A stretch of 64,000 bases of DNA from Haliscomenobacter sp965225875 (GCF_965225875.1 NZ_CBDDBS010000003.1:2356001-2420000), one strand, 5' to 3'. Counted from the stretch's first letter, positions 1 to 10,037 are shown. A program made the numbers and translations. The notes: a model not told the origin generated them from the letters alone.

Positions 1-288
1 AAAGGCAATCAGGGCTTGTCCCGAATCCACCTGGCTATTGTTTTTCACCACCACTTCTTCAATTCGATTGGCGTTGGGGGCAGTGATGCGCACGGGTGGA
101 TCTTTGGAAACCAAACGTATATCCGCCTCTACTATATCAGGGTATTTTACCAAAAAAGACAGCCACATCAAAACGACAAACAGGGCCAAGGCGGTCAAGC
201 TACCCCAACGCACCATCCAGGAGGGCGGTGTCCCCAGAATTTCCTGTACTTCCTCGCTGCGGATTTCAATGTCTTCTAATTCTTTCAT
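1..288 (-). CDS. HlyD-family secretion adaptor, N-terminal part (cut by window edge)
   Basis: The first 96 codons of a membrane-fusion protein are present; the rest lies to the left of the window. The start is the ATG complement at 286-288 (MKELEDIEIRSEE). A short acidic cytoplasmic tail is followed by one hydrophobic segment at about residues 28-48. Then comes the beginning of a biotinyl-lipoyl-like half-motif (ITAPNANRIEEVVVKNNSQV), typical of adaptors that link an inner-membrane exporter to an outer-membrane channel. It lies 130 nt downstream of a C39-peptidase ABC exporter on the same strand, so the two probably form a type I export pair. No cargo peptide gene is visible. The family call is firm; the substrate is unknown. 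Confidence 0.85.
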   Translation of the reverse strand, partial: MKELEDIEIRSEEVQEILGTPPSWMVRWGSLTALALFVVLMWLSFLVKYPDIVEADIRLVSKDPPVRITAPNANRIEEVVVKNNSQVDSGQALIAF

Positions 289-300
289 TTTATTGGTTTA

Positions 301-415
301 GGAGGTTGAGGAAGGTTGAGGAAGGTTGAGGCTGCCGCGAGCTATTTTGAAAATGTCTTTGTCAAAATCGCTGGCGGCAGCCTCAACCTCCCTAAACCAT
401 CTCAACCTTCTCAAC
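301..415. repeat. Tandem 10-bp repeat and long imperfect inverted repeat between exporter genes
   Basis: Three copies of a 10-bp unit (GRAGGTTGAG) stand at 301-330 and run into GAGGCTGCCGC. The complementary arm GCGGCAGCCTCAACCT lies at about 373-388, followed by CTCAACCTTCTCAAC. An inner TTTTGA/TCAAAA pair (345-350 / 362-367) closes the structure. The whole intercistronic gap can fold into one long hairpin between the ABC exporter and the HlyD gene. It could lower expression of the distal gene or act as a terminator or processing site; that role is inference. Confidence 0.6.
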
Positions 416-418
416 TAA

Positions 419-2611
419 TCAAGAACCAAGTTCCAACTGATTTTTCACCAACTGATAATACGCTCCCCGCAAGTAAGTCAACTCGGAGTGAGTGCCTTGC
501 TCCACAATTTCTCCATCTTCGATTACGATGATGTTGTCAGCATTCATGACGGTGCTCAGGCGATGCGCCACGATGATCAGGGTTTTGCGGCGGAAATATT
601 CATCCAGGTTTTCCATGATCACCATTTCGTTGAATACATCAAGGGCAGTAGTGGCTTCATCGAAGAACAGGTATTCCGGGTTTTTGTACACGGCGCGGGC
701 AATGTACAAACGTTGTTTTTGGCCCTGGCTCAAGCCGAGTCCTTCTGAGCCAATTTTGGTATTGTAGCCCATCGGCAATGCTTCGATAAAGCTTTGAATA
801 TTGGCTACTTTTACTGCACGAAGCAGTTTTTCCTTATCGATGATTTCGTCGCCCAATGCTACGTTGCGCGCAATGGTGTCGTTAAAAATGTAACCTTCCT
901 GCATGACCACCCCGCATTTTTCGCGCCAGATGCGGTTGCTGAGGTTGCGCATCAACACATCCCCTACCCGAATGGTACCTTCGCTGGGTTCGTAAAAATT
1001 GAGGAGCAGTTTGAGCAAGGTTGTTTTGCCACTGCCACTCCGTCCAACGATTGCAGTGGTTTTACCTTTGGGAATGCGCAAATCCAGCCCTTTGAGCACC
1101 ATTGGTGAACTGGGGCCTTCGTAATGAAAACTCAGGTTGTCGATCACGATGTCGCCCGTTTCGGGCAAAATGGTCATTTTCTCCTGAGGGTTTTCTTCGT
1201 CTTCCTTCAGGTGGATTTCGTTGATGCGCTCCATGCTGATGGAGGCTTCTTGCCAGGCTTGTAAAAAGTCGACCAAACGGTTGATCTGGTTATTGAGTTG
1301 TCCAATGATGTATTGCGCGGCAACGAGCATGCCCAGGCTCATTTGTGCATTGACTACAGCTTGTGCGATCAGGTAGATGATCAGGAGGTTTTTACCTTCA
1401 TTGATGGCCACTGCTCCGGCGCGTTGCAGTTGTTCAACCCGCAGTTCGCTCATGTTCGTGCGAAACAAACGGGCTTGTCCACGCTCCCAGGCCCAACGTT
1501 TTTGTTTTTCAGCATTGTACAACTTGATTTCCTGCATGCCGTTGACCATCTCCATGAGGTTGACCTGATTTTCGGAGGATTGGGCAAAATGGCGGTAATC
1601 CAGATCACGCCGCTTTTGCATAAACCAGTTTACCCACAAAAAATTCACAGCAGTACCAATCAGAAAGACCAAAAACACCTGGAGATTCCAGGAGGCCAGG
1701 ATGATGCCGAAAGCCAAGAGATTGAAAAAGGAAAAAGCTGAAAGTAAGGTGGTAGAACTCAAAAAACGTTGTACCCGCTCGTGGTCGGAGATGCGTTGCA
1801 ACAAGTCACCCATAACCCGGCTATCAAAAAAACGGATCGGCAGCCGCGTCAACTTGATCAGGTAATCGGAAATTAAACTGATGTTGACCCGTACCCCGAC
1901 GTGTAAAAGGATAAAAGTACGGATGTATTCAATCAAGATCTGGGTCAAAAACAAGACGCCTTGCGCAACCAATACGAGGGTGATGAAATTGAGGTTGCGA
2001 TTGCCAATGCCCACATCCACTACCCCACGAATGAGGAAAGGGAAAATGAGTTGCAACAACATGCCCAAAAACAAACCTACACACAGCTGGATGACCAGAT
2101 TCGAATAATTGCGGAAATATTTGGCAATGTAGCCAATGCCACCCTTGTTTTGTTTTTCGCCATCGCGGGAATAAAACTCCGGGGTGGTTTGCAACAATAA
2201 GACTACTCCATGCGGTTCTTCTTCTTCGGATTCGACAATCCAATGGCGCATGAACTCGTCTTTGTCCAATTGATACCGCCCTTTGGCCGGGTCGGCAATC
2301 CAAACGCGGTTTTTGTAAATGCGGTAAACAACAACAAAATGCTCATTTTCCCAGTGCACTACACAGGGCATGGGGATCACTGAGGCCAACTGCTCGAAGG
2401 TTGTTTCTACAGCCAGGGTTTGCATGCCGATGGCTTCTGCCGCATCGCTGATGCCCAGCAGGGTTACGCCCTGGCGGCCTACATGACTGAGTTCACGCAG
2501 GTATTCCAGTGAGTAAAATCGACCATAATGACGGGCAATCATCCTTAGACAAGTTGCGCCACAGTCCATTTTGTCGAGCTGTTGATAAATAGGGAAGCCG
2601 TCGTAAATCAT
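419..2611 (-). CDS. Peptidase domain-containing ABC exporter (C39 type)
   Basis: This is a 730-residue half-transporter that would cleave a leader peptide and export the cargo across the inner membrane. The N-terminal C39 cysteine peptidase (about 1-150) has its catalytic Cys in MDCGATCLRM (Cys17), the His in the ENEHFVVVY segment and the Asp in WIADPAKG, so it looks active. A six-helix ABC membrane domain spans about 165-460. The ATPase domain (about 490-725) has Walker A GRSGSGKTT, signature LSQGQKQR, Walker B YLFFDEAT and H-loop AHRLST. The HlyD partner follows on the same strand. Homologues process double-glycine leaders of bacteriocins or RiPPs, but in Bacteroidota the cargo is often unknown. 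None is seen here: the 140 nt upstream hold no plausible precursor gene. Confidence 0.92.
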   Translation of the reverse strand: MIYDGFPIYQQLDKMDCGATCLRMIARHYGRFYSLEYLRELSHVGRQGVTLLGISDAAEAIGMQTLAVETTFEQLASVIPMPCVVHWENEHFVVVYRIYKNRVWIADPAKGRYQLDKDEFMRHWIVESEEEEPHGVVLLLQTTPEFYSRDGEKQNKGGIGYIAKYFRNYSNLVIQLCVGLFLGMLLQLIFPFLIRGVVDVGIGNRNLNFITLVLVAQGVLFLTQILIEYIRTFILLHVGVRVNISLISDYLIKLTRLPIRFFDSRVMGDLLQRISDHERVQRFLSSTTLLSAFSFFNLLAFGIILASWNLQVFLVFLIGTAVNFLWVNWFMQKRRDLDYRHFAQSSENQVNLMEMVNGMQEIKLYNAEKQKRWAWERGQARLFRTNMSELRVEQLQRAGAVAINEGKNLLIIYLIAQAVVNAQMSLGMLVAAQYIIGQLNNQINRLVDFLQAWQEASISMERINEIHLKEDEENPQEKMTILPETGDIVIDNLSFHYEGPSSPMVLKGLDLRIPKGKTTAIVGRSGSGKTTLLKLLLNFYEPSEGTIRVGDVLMRNLSNRIWREKCGVVMQEGYIFNDTIARNVALGDEIIDKEKLLRAVKVANIQSFIEALPMGYNTKIGSEGLGLSQGQKQRLYIARAVYKNPEYLFFDEATTALDVFNEMVIMENLDEYFRRKTLIIVAHRLSTVMNADNIIVIEDGEIVEQGTHSELTYLRGAYYQLVKNQLELGS

Positions 2612-2751
2612 GGTTCTCTCTCTGCTTCAGGGGGTAGTTTTATTGTTGGTGTATTCTCAGTGATTATAAGTTAGACGTAAGCTCTTTTACGGTGTTACAA
2701 ATTTTAATGGGCAATATAAGTTTTTTGTGCAAAAAAGTGTAACTATTTTAT

Positions 2752-5700
2752 TTAGTTGTTCAGTTTTGCAACAAATTCCTGATACAAAAATCGTTTTTCG
2801 CTGTTCAATCGCAACAAATAGGTGCCCGATGGAAGCTCCTGTATACCAATCCGCTCATTCACCCGCAACTGTTGCCCCAATTTCCGCCGCCAGACTACCC
2901 TACCCGTCAAATCCAGCAATTCCAGTTCCAGTGGCAGTGATTCTTTGAGTTGTAACTCTACTTGCAGCACATCCTGAGTGGGATTGGGGAATACCCGGGC
3001 TGCTTCGACCAGCGTAAAATCCAGCGTGGCGGTAGAAGTAAGTAATACCGACTCCCCGCTCTGGCAGTTTTTGCTATCGGTAATCGTCAGGAAATAAGTG
3101 CCTTTGGGGATATTGCTCAGGTTGTCAGTAGTTGCGCTGTTGCCCCATTGGTAGCGGTAGGGCGGCGTGCCGCCGCTGGGTTTGGCCTGGATGGAACCAT
3201 TCGCCAAATCCCCTTTGGGCTGAACCACAGCAAAGTTGGCGCGAATGGGGTCCGGTTGAGGCACTGAATAGGTAAAAAACAGGGAGCAATTGTCCGCATC
3301 ACTTACCAAAAGGGAGTATTGCCCGGCGCGCAGGTTGCTGATTTTGCGTACATCCAGGCCCAAAACCTGCCCCTGGGCATTTTGCCAGGTCCAGCGGTAA
3401 GGGGCCAGACCGCCGCTAAGGCCAATGGTCAACGCGCCCGAAGCACCGCCATTGCACTGCACCGGGGTGATGGTGTCGGCTACTGCAATTCCTTTGCTCG
3501 GTTCGGAGACGATAAAAGGTCCAAAGCTGGCTTTACAGCTATCTGAATCACTCACCAGCAAGGTATAGGTGCCCGCTTTGAGATTACTGATGCTGCTATT
3601 CCCAAGTCGGTTGTTCCAGGTATACTTGTAGGGAGCGCGGCCGCCTTGGATGTCTACGGTGATGACTCCGCTGGCTTCACCCCGGCATTTGGGGCTGGTA
3701 ATGTCTACTTTGGCAACCTTCATGGGAGCTTTGCCCTGAATGCTGGCTGGCGGCAGGGAGTCCCGACACATCCGCGCATCCTGTACAATGGCGTAATAGG
3801 AGCCCCCACCTACCTGAGTCAAATCTTCGGTATTGGCAATCGGGAGCTTGGTATTAAAGTCGTACCAGGTATAAGTGTAGGGTGCATTTCCGCCCGAGCT
3901 GGAAACGTACACGCCTCCCCCAATCAGGTTGTCGCACAGGCTATTGCGAATGCTATCGCGGCGAATCCGCAAACGGGTAGGCTCGTTGATGGATTTTATC
4001 GTAGAGGTGACCTGACAACCTTTGGCGTCAACCACCAAGACCTGATAATCATTGTCTGCTGGCAGATTGCCCACTTTGACCGTCGTTTGGGAAGTGCTGA
4101 TGGAATTCACCACGTTGTTGAACACGAACAAATATGGGGCAGTCCCACCGGTGATGCTGGCACTCACCTCCCCATCTTTTTTCCCAAAACAACTGATATC
4201 GGTGGCCACAAATGCAGTGAGTTGGATGGGGTCGCCTGCGTTGCGCAATTTGATGGTGGCGGGTTCCACGGTACAACCATTGCCATCTGTTACGGTTACG
4301 CTGTAATCGTCGGCGGGTTGATTGACAATGGCACTGGTCCGCGCTCCGGTGCTCCACAAGTAGCTGTAGGGCAAGGCCCCGCCACTCGCCGAAACACTCA
4401 ATACATTGGAGCGGTCGCCCTGGCATACACTGCCTACCTGTACTTTGGTTTCCGCGTTCAGTTTATTGGGTTGGGTGAGGTTAAAATCGAGGTTGAGCGG
4501 ACAGCCATTGTTGTCCAGCACAAAAAGTCGGTAATTACCCGCGGCGAGGCGGTATGCGCTAGACCCAGTAGAAGTGCTGCCAATCCAGGAATATTTGTAG
4601 GGCTGGTTGCCTCCACTGATGGCCAATTCGATAAAACCCGTAGAGTCACCATTGCAATTGATTTGCCCCAGGGCCAACACCTCGTGGGTCAGCTTGGGTG
4701 GGGTGCTGAGCAGGATGGAATCTTTTTTCAAAATACAGCCCAGGCGGTCGGTGATGGTTACAGAAAACAAACCTGGTGGTAAATTTCGGCGTTCCTCCAG
4801 GGTAGAACCATCATTCCAGCGGAAGCTGATGCCTGGATTTTCAACCCGCAACATTTGTACATTGATGAAACCGTCCCGGGAACCAAAACACAGGGGTGGC
4901 ACCGCGGTGATGTTGGCCACCAGGGGCTGTTTTTCGGGCTGCAACACAAAGCTGGTGTCAATAATACAACCTTCTGCGTCGCGGATGCGCACTTTGTGTG
5001 AACCTACCCCAAGGTTGAGCACGGCATTGGTAGTGTCTCCTTTTTCCCAAGTGTAACGAAATGGCGCTGCGCCTTGGGGAACGACGGTAACAGCCCCATT
5101 GGTCAAACCCAAACAGGTGGGTGCATTGATCGTAGCGGTCAAGGCAATTTTTGAACTGGCATTTAAGGCAATTTTGAGGGTATCGGCAGTACAGCCTTTG
5201 ACATCGCGCACCAGCACTTTGTATTGGCCAACCCCCAGGCTAAGCAAGTTCGCCGTGCTTTGACCCGTGCTCCAGGTGTAGCGGTAGGGAGCGGTTCCCC
5301 CGGTAACCAGGGTACTAATTCGTCCGGTGGTATCGCCAAAACATTTCGGTGCGGTGAGGCTACTCGTACTTACCAGCAGTGCCGCTGGGCTGGCTACGGT
5401 TATGGTAAGCGTGCTGGTACAATTGTTGGCATCGGTGATGGTCACGGTATAATTGCCAGCCGCCAGATTGCGGATGACGGGCAAAGTAGCGCCATTTCCC
5501 CAATTGTAGCGATAGGGTGGGCTGCCGCCACGGCCACTTACCCGAATCATGCCGTTGCGGAAGCCCGCGCAGGTGACCGCCAAATTGGAGTCGACGCCTA
5601 CCGTCAATAAAGCGGGCGAACTCAGGCTGAAGATTCGGGTATACAAACAACCGGCTCCATCCGTAATGCTTACTGTTTGGGTGCCCCTGCCTATTCGTTC

Positions 5701-8700
5701 CAGGTCCTCTTTGATCGAGTTGTTGCTCCAGCGGTATTGAAAATTGCCTGCACCACCAAATACACTCAAATCGATGCGGCCATCCAAACTACCGAAACAA
5801 ATAGGTTGGGTAAAACTGGCCAAAACACGCACCGAATCCGGCTCGGGCAGCAGCAGGTTGTCTACCACTGTGCTACAAGTTCCACTGGTGATGGTAACGG
5901 CGTAGATTCCGCCCGGCACTTTGCTCAATATGGCCGTGGTGTCGCCATTGCTCCATTTGAAACGGGGGTTGCCGCGCACGTCCAGGTTGATTTGGCCGTC
6001 TTTGGCCCCGTGGCAGGTCACTGGCTGGATATCGATGTTGCGGACTTCGATTCCAGGTCCATTGATGAGGGCATTGCGCAGAATGAAGCGGCAGCCCCGG
6101 CTCGAATTGTCGGTGATGGTCACCCGGTAAGAGCCTTGCTGAAGCCCAGTGATTTTAAAAGCACCCGCCGCCACATTGCTGGAATCACCCTGAATGCCCG
6201 CACCACTCCAGGTGTAGCTGAATGGGGCCAGGCCATTGAGTGGCGTGATCGTAATGCTGCCATTGTTGCCATTGCACACACTCACGTCGGTAGTGCTGCG
6301 GCGGATCGAGTCAATGCTATTGGTGGTGGTCACCACTACGTTTCCGGTATTGCTACAGGATTTGGCGTCGGTGATGGTCAGTTGGTAGCGGGATTTTTGC
6401 CCTTTTTCGATGCCAGCGCTGATGCGAATGGCGGCGGTTTCTTCACCCGTGCTCCACAAATAGCGGATGGCCCCCGTTCCCCCGCTGATGCTGGCGCCCA
6501 GTAGCTGGGTTGATTCCACACACAAGTTGAAGGAGTCGGAGGGGCTAAAGGCGATGTTGGGGATAGGATTGATTTTCAAGGTAAAATCACCCGTTTTTTT
6601 ACAACCCAACGGACTGGTCATTTCAAAAAAATACTTGGTGCTCAGCCCCGGGCTGACCAGCGGATTGTCAATAAGCGTGCTGGCACTGGCGGGTAGAGCG
6701 CGGTAAAAAGCCAGGCTGGCCTGGGTGAAATGGTCGTCCTGGAGTTTTACTTTATTGAGGTCAAAAATTTGCTTGGCACAAATCTCGGGTTGTTCGGTCA
6801 CTACCGGATTGGGCAGTGGATTCACCACTAAGAGTACTTCTGCCCGGGTATTGGAAAAACAACGCAGCCGATTGTCAACGGCCTCGGCATAATAGCGGTA
6901 AGTGATGGGTGTAAGGCCATTATTGGCGGGAATTTGGGGCAAAAACACCTGTCCTGAGCTTACAGCAGTGCCGCCCGTGGCCTGGGTGTACCAAAAAATG
7001 AGCTCGCCCTGTACGGGAGTGGCGTTCAAAGTGGGCACTTCACCTGAACAGATGGTGTCACCCTTTACATTGGGCGGCAACAGGATGGTATCGTCACCTG
7101 CGCCGTTGCAGTTGTTGTCGATGTTGTCGCAGGGGACTTCGGGGCGCCCGGGGTTGATGTTGACATTTGCGTCATTGCAGTCCGTTTTATTGCTCACGTA
7201 ACCCGTAGGCGGCGTGGCGGCGCAACTGTAAATGAACACCGCCGCATTGCCATAACCATCCCGGTCAGCATCCGCGTAATAGGGTTGCTCGGGCCAGCCC
7301 TGATAGGTAGAACCATGCAAGGCAATGTGGTCCAAACCGATGTCGCCCAAAGAGCCATTGCCCTTGATGCCCACAAAGCGGAATTGCATCAAGGTTCCAT
7401 TGGCATATTTGCGCAAACTTAAGGATTCCTTAATCCATTGGTTGCCCTGGCTGCCCTGGCGGGTCCATAAGCTTTGCCAGCTCAAGCCACCATCCACCGA
7501 TACTTCCAAGCGCAACGTTCCGGTTGAACTGCCGAACATGTGGTAATAAAAGGACAGGTGGCAGGTGTCGGAATTTTTTTTGTCCAATAAAAAACAGCCC
7601 GATTGCAACACGGCCCGACTGCCATTGGCACACTGAAAACCGGTGGTTTCGATATAGGCATAGTTGCCGTTTCCACTCACATCCGCGTCGGGGCCAGTAT
7701 CCGGGGTAGGCGTTGGGTCTTTGTAAATGAGCCAGTTGAAGCTGCTGCCGGGAAGGTTGCGCCATACCCCGGTTTGCACACAAACCGCATTACAAATGGG
7801 GTCACAAATGGGCTGGTTGTTGAAGGTTTCCAGCGTAGTGGGTTTGGGTGGCAAACAGCCCGTTCGGACCCTGATGGGACAGGAATTTTCGGAATAAGCG
7901 CCTCCATTACAGGTTCGGCGCACGTAAATATCGTAAGGGGTATCGGGTAGAAGGCCTTGCAAGGCGTAGGGTGGGCAGGCGGTGAAAGAAACTATTCGAC
8001 CTTGCGCGCCCGCCTGAGCACCCGTGCCCGGAACAAACCCTGGAGGGCCATATTCGATGACCGAAGCGCCTGCACCACAGCCATCGGTGGGCGACCAATT
8101 GAGCACAACGGTGGTGGTATCCTGCGAAACGATGTGGACGGATTGGGCGGGCAAACAGCTCAAGGGCGCAAAAATGAGTTCTACAAACTCCAAACGCCCG
8201 GTATCTTGTTCGGAATCATCACAGATCAACAATTGCCAATTGCCGTTGGCACTGGTTTTGTTGTCGTTAAAATTGAGGAAGGATTCTTGTGGCAAATAAG
8301 GCCGGTCAATGAAGGGGGCTGTGCCCTGGTCAATCGGAGTACAAGCGCTGGTAGTAAATCGGACATAACCCTGGCAATTGGCACTATCGGGCACGCCATA
8401 ATTGTCGTCCCCGCCCCCATTGTTCATGGTCAAAATGACCCTGGTTCCACTGGGCGAAATCAGGCGAACGGTCACATCGGCTGCCCATTGGTGCTGGATG
8501 CGCAAACGTACTTCCTTGAGGTAAACGTCCTTTCCCAAAATGGTTCCCGGTGCATTATTGACCCGGATGTTGAACAGGTTCGCCAGGAAGAATCCCTGGT
8601 TGTCAGGGCAGGTAAAATCCCGGATCGCCCAGGCGGTATCGCAGCGGGAGGGGTTCGTTAAAGTAGGTGTGGCGGTTTGGCTGTAACCCCAGGTGATGCT

Positions 8701-8772
8701 GCATAAAAACAGGGCTGCTACCTGCAGCAAAGTATACATTGGTGTAGCCTGGTTTGGGTTTGTGTTGCGCAT
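2752..8772 (-). CDS. Giant SprB-repeat protein with T9SS C-terminal sorting domain
   Basis: This is a cell-surface or secreted protein of about 2,006 residues. The chosen start is the ATG at 8770-8772 (MRNTNPNQ), or MYTLLQVAALFLC at 8739; upstream codons of the same frame look non-coding and would precede a signal peptide ending at WGYSQ. The order of parts is: proprotein-convertase P domain (about 45-205), a fibronectin-III-like domain, a MAM-like jelly roll with DTCHLSFYYHMFGSS, a MopE-type metal-binding stretch (DADRDGYGN, DCND, CDNIDNNCNG), Ig-like segments, about 15 SprB repeats of 75-85 residues (pattern C-x-G-x3-G ... YxW ... GxYxVxVxDxxGC), and a type A sorting domain (VFPNPTQDVLQVELQ). 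In Flavobacterium, SprB-type adhesins serve gliding. Here surface adhesion or motility is inference. A weak promoter (TTG-N19-TACTTTTA) may lie just upstream. Confidence 0.9.
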   Translation of the reverse strand: MRNTNPNQATPMYTLLQVAALFLCSITWGYSQTATPTLTNPSRCDTAWAIRDFTCPDNQGFFLANLFNIRVNNAPGTILGKDVYLKEVRLRIQHQWAADVTVRLISPSGTRVILTMNNGGGDDNYGVPDSANCQGYVRFTTSACTPIDQGTAPFIDRPYLPQESFLNFNDNKTSANGNWQLLICDDSEQDTGRLEFVELIFAPLSCLPAQSVHIVSQDTTTVVLNWSPTDGCGAGASVIEYGPPGFVPGTGAQAGAQGRIVSFTACPPYALQGLLPDTPYDIYVRRTCNGGAYSENSCPIRVRTGCLPPKPTTLETFNNQPICDPICNAVCVQTGVWRNLPGSSFNWLIYKDPTPTPDTGPDADVSGNGNYAYIETTGFQCANGSRAVLQSGCFLLDKKNSDTCHLSFYYHMFGSSTGTLRLEVSVDGGLSWQSLWTRQGSQGNQWIKESLSLRKYANGTLMQFRFVGIKGNGSLGDIGLDHIALHGSTYQGWPEQPYYADADRDGYGNAAVFIYSCAATPPTGYVSNKTDCNDANVNINPGRPEVPCDNIDNNCNGAGDDTILLPPNVKGDTICSGEVPTLNATPVQGELIFWYTQATGGTAVSSGQVFLPQIPANNGLTPITYRYYAEAVDNRLRCFSNTRAEVLLVVNPLPNPVVTEQPEICAKQIFDLNKVKLQDDHFTQASLAFYRALPASASTLIDNPLVSPGLSTKYFFEMTSPLGCKKTGDFTLKINPIPNIAFSPSDSFNLCVESTQLLGASISGGTGAIRYLWSTGEETAAIRISAGIEKGQKSRYQLTITDAKSCSNTGNVVVTTTNSIDSIRRSTTDVSVCNGNNGSITITPLNGLAPFSYTWSGAGIQGDSSNVAAGAFKITGLQQGSYRVTITDNSSRGCRFILRNALINGPGIEVRNIDIQPVTCHGAKDGQINLDVRGNPRFKWSNGDTTAILSKVPGGIYAVTITSGTCSTVVDNLLLPEPDSVRVLASFTQPICFGSLDGRIDLSVFGGAGNFQYRWSNNSIKEDLERIGRGTQTVSITDGAGCLYTRIFSLSSPALLTVGVDSNLAVTCAGFRNGMIRVSGRGGSPPYRYNWGNGATLPVIRNLAAGNYTVTITDANNCTSTLTITVASPAALLVSTSSLTAPKCFGDTTGRISTLVTGGTAPYRYTWSTGQSTANLLSLGVGQYKVLVRDVKGCTADTLKIALNASSKIALTATINAPTCLGLTNGAVTVVPQGAAPFRYTWEKGDTTNAVLNLGVGSHKVRIRDAEGCIIDTSFVLQPEKQPLVANITAVPPLCFGSRDGFINVQMLRVENPGISFRWNDGSTLEERRNLPPGLFSVTITDRLGCILKKDSILLSTPPKLTHEVLALGQINCNGDSTGFIELAISGGNQPYKYSWIGSTSTGSSAYRLAAGNYRLFVLDNNGCPLNLDFNLTQPNKLNAETKVQVGSVCQGDRSNVLSVSASGGALPYSYLWSTGARTSAIVNQPADDYSVTVTDGNGCTVEPATIKLRNAGDPIQLTAFVATDISCFGKKDGEVSASITGGTAPYLFVFNNVVNSISTSQTTVKVGNLPADNDYQVLVVDAKGCQVTSTIKSINEPTRLRIRRDSIRNSLCDNLIGGGVYVSSSGGNAPYTYTWYDFNTKLPIANTEDLTQVGGGSYYAIVQDARMCRDSLPPASIQGKAPMKVAKVDITSPKCRGEASGVITVDIQGGRAPYKYTWNNRLGNSSISNLKAGTYTLLVSDSDSCKASFGPFIVSEPSKGIAVADTITPVQCNGGASGALTIGLSGGLAPYRWTWQNAQGQVLGLDVRKISNLRAGQYSLLVSDADNCSLFFTYSVPQPDPIRANFAVVQPKGDLANGSIQAKPSGGTPPYRYQWGNSATTDNLSNIPKGTYFLTITDSKNCQSGESVLLTSTATLDFTLVEAARVFPNPTQDVLQVELQLKESLPLELELLDLTGRVVWRRKLGQQLRVNERIGIQELPSGTYLLRLNSEKRFLYQEFVAKLNN

Positions 8773-9049
8773 AATCGTGTTTTGGGAAAAATCTGGGGCT
8801 AAAAGTACGGATTTTGGAGGAAGGGGCAAGGGAAAATATTGTCGCGGGGGTGGCGGAATGGGGGGGGTAGAAGCTAATTGTATTCTGTCGGGTATAATCA
8901 AAACCCTAAAAAAACGCAAAACCTTAAAGTAAATCTAGTGTTGTCTTATAGAATTTTTTTCTGGCAAGATAGAATTTCCTTTGCATCACTGCCATCCAAT
9001 AACTGTACAGCCAAAGCCATTGGATTCAACTTTTAAAATTCATCGTGAA

Positions 9050-9595
9050 ATGATAAAATTGAGTATCCTATTTTGGGCGGTACTATTCATAGCTAGCCCT
9101 ACTACTTTTGTGTCTGCCCAAAAAAATCTGATCTTGCAGAGTGCCAACGTAGTGTACAAAATCAAGAATGCCGGGGTCAATACCAATGGAAGTTTCAAAA
9201 AAGTAGCTGCGGAGGTACTCTTTGATGCCAATAACCTCGAAAAAAGTAAAATTTCTGCCACGGTACAAGTCAACTCTCTGGATTCCGGTATTGGCCTCCG
9301 CGATAAGCATCTAAAAGGTGAAAATTATTTTGATGCCGAAAAATACCCGGTGATTTCCTTAGTCGCCACCAAAATCACCAAAACGGATAGTGGCTATTTG
9401 GGGACTTTCAACCTCAGCATCAAAGCCATTACTCAATCCATACAGTTGCCTTTCACAGTGACAACCAATGGTAATACACTAGATTTTCAAACCACAGAAT
9501 TCGGTATTAATCGCCTGACCTATGGTGTTGGTAAATCTAGCATCACGCTCAGCAATACGGTAAACATCTCCATTAAAGCCACTTTTTCAATGTAA
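9050..9595 (+). CDS. YceI-family periplasmic lipid-binding-like protein
   Basis: This is a 181-residue protein. The start is the internal ATG at 9050 (MIKLSILFWAVLFIAS), which gives a clean signal peptide ending near VSAQ; the 23 codons upstream in frame have no signal character. The mature part is a YceI-like lipocalin-type beta barrel. It shows the usual order: a V-x-F/Y-I-K-N-G-style opening strand, conserved GLRDKHLKGENYFDAEKYP in the middle, and a C-terminal strand (INRLTYGVGKSSITLSNTVNISIKATF). Family members bind isoprenoid or other amphiphilic ligands in the periplasm; the ligand here is unknown. It stands alone, facing away from the SprB gene. Confidence 0.85.
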   Translation: MIKLSILFWAVLFIASPTTFVSAQKNLILQSANVVYKIKNAGVNTNGSFKKVAAEVLFDANNLEKSKISATVQVNSLDSGIGLRDKHLKGENYFDAEKYPVISLVATKITKTDSGYLGTFNLSIKAITQSIQLPFTVTTNGNTLDFQTTEFGINRLTYGVGKSSITLSNTVNISIKATFSM

Positions 9596-10037
9596 TTCAA
9601 GGCTTGACCTAAATACCCTTAAACTGCTTGGAATCTCCGCTGGAGACACTACACCAGCGTTGTTTTGGGGTGGCGGGATAAGGGGGCAAGTTCCTCTTAC
9701 CGCTTAGAAGGTTATTTTTCTGATTTATTCAATGTCTTTAAAAGGATTGTTAGAAAAGAACAGAGAGTGGCAAGCAAGAAGATTGAAGGAAGTCAGAAAA
9801 TCACAAAGGCCCCAAGAGCAATCCCCTCTGAGCCTTTGTACCTTTATAGTGCAGCAGTCCACCCCCTAGCCCAAATCTTCCCTATTACCAACAAACAAAA
9901 CTGGTGCAAGCTCCACGCTAGTCCAAGCCTCAGCAACAACAACTTTATACAATTCAACTGACAAATGCTGGGAAATTGCTGTTTCGTGTCTATTTTAGCA
10001 CTCAAGCATTCACACCCTTTTTCACCCATCCATACCT
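9596..10037. other. Intergenic stretch with one dispersed repeat
   Basis: This is 442 nt between the YceI gene and the beta-helix gene. Apart from the 45-nt dispersed repeat at 9802-9846, I see no convincing gene, RNA or strong promoter. A short open frame here (9665-9961) has low-complexity composition and overlaps the repeat. Confidence 0.5.
9802..9846. repeat. Dispersed 45-nt hairpin repeat, copy 1
   Basis: It starts CACAAAGGCCCCAAGAG and ends GAGCCTTTGTACCTT. ACAAAGGC (9803-9810) can pair with GCCTTTGT (9832-9839). A second copy at 22870-22914 differs at only about three positions. Both copies are intergenic. Confidence 0.75.

Noticed and set aside
3646..4782. 378-codon open frame opposite the SprB gene
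   Set aside because: It is the antisense shadow of the repetitive SprB coding region. It has no signal, no domain and the repeat periodicity of the real gene; the same applies to 5677-6504 and 7957-8661.
9665..9961. 98-codon plus-strand frame in the gap after the YceI gene
   Set aside because: It crosses the 45-nt dispersed repeat, has atypical composition and lacks any recognisable motif.
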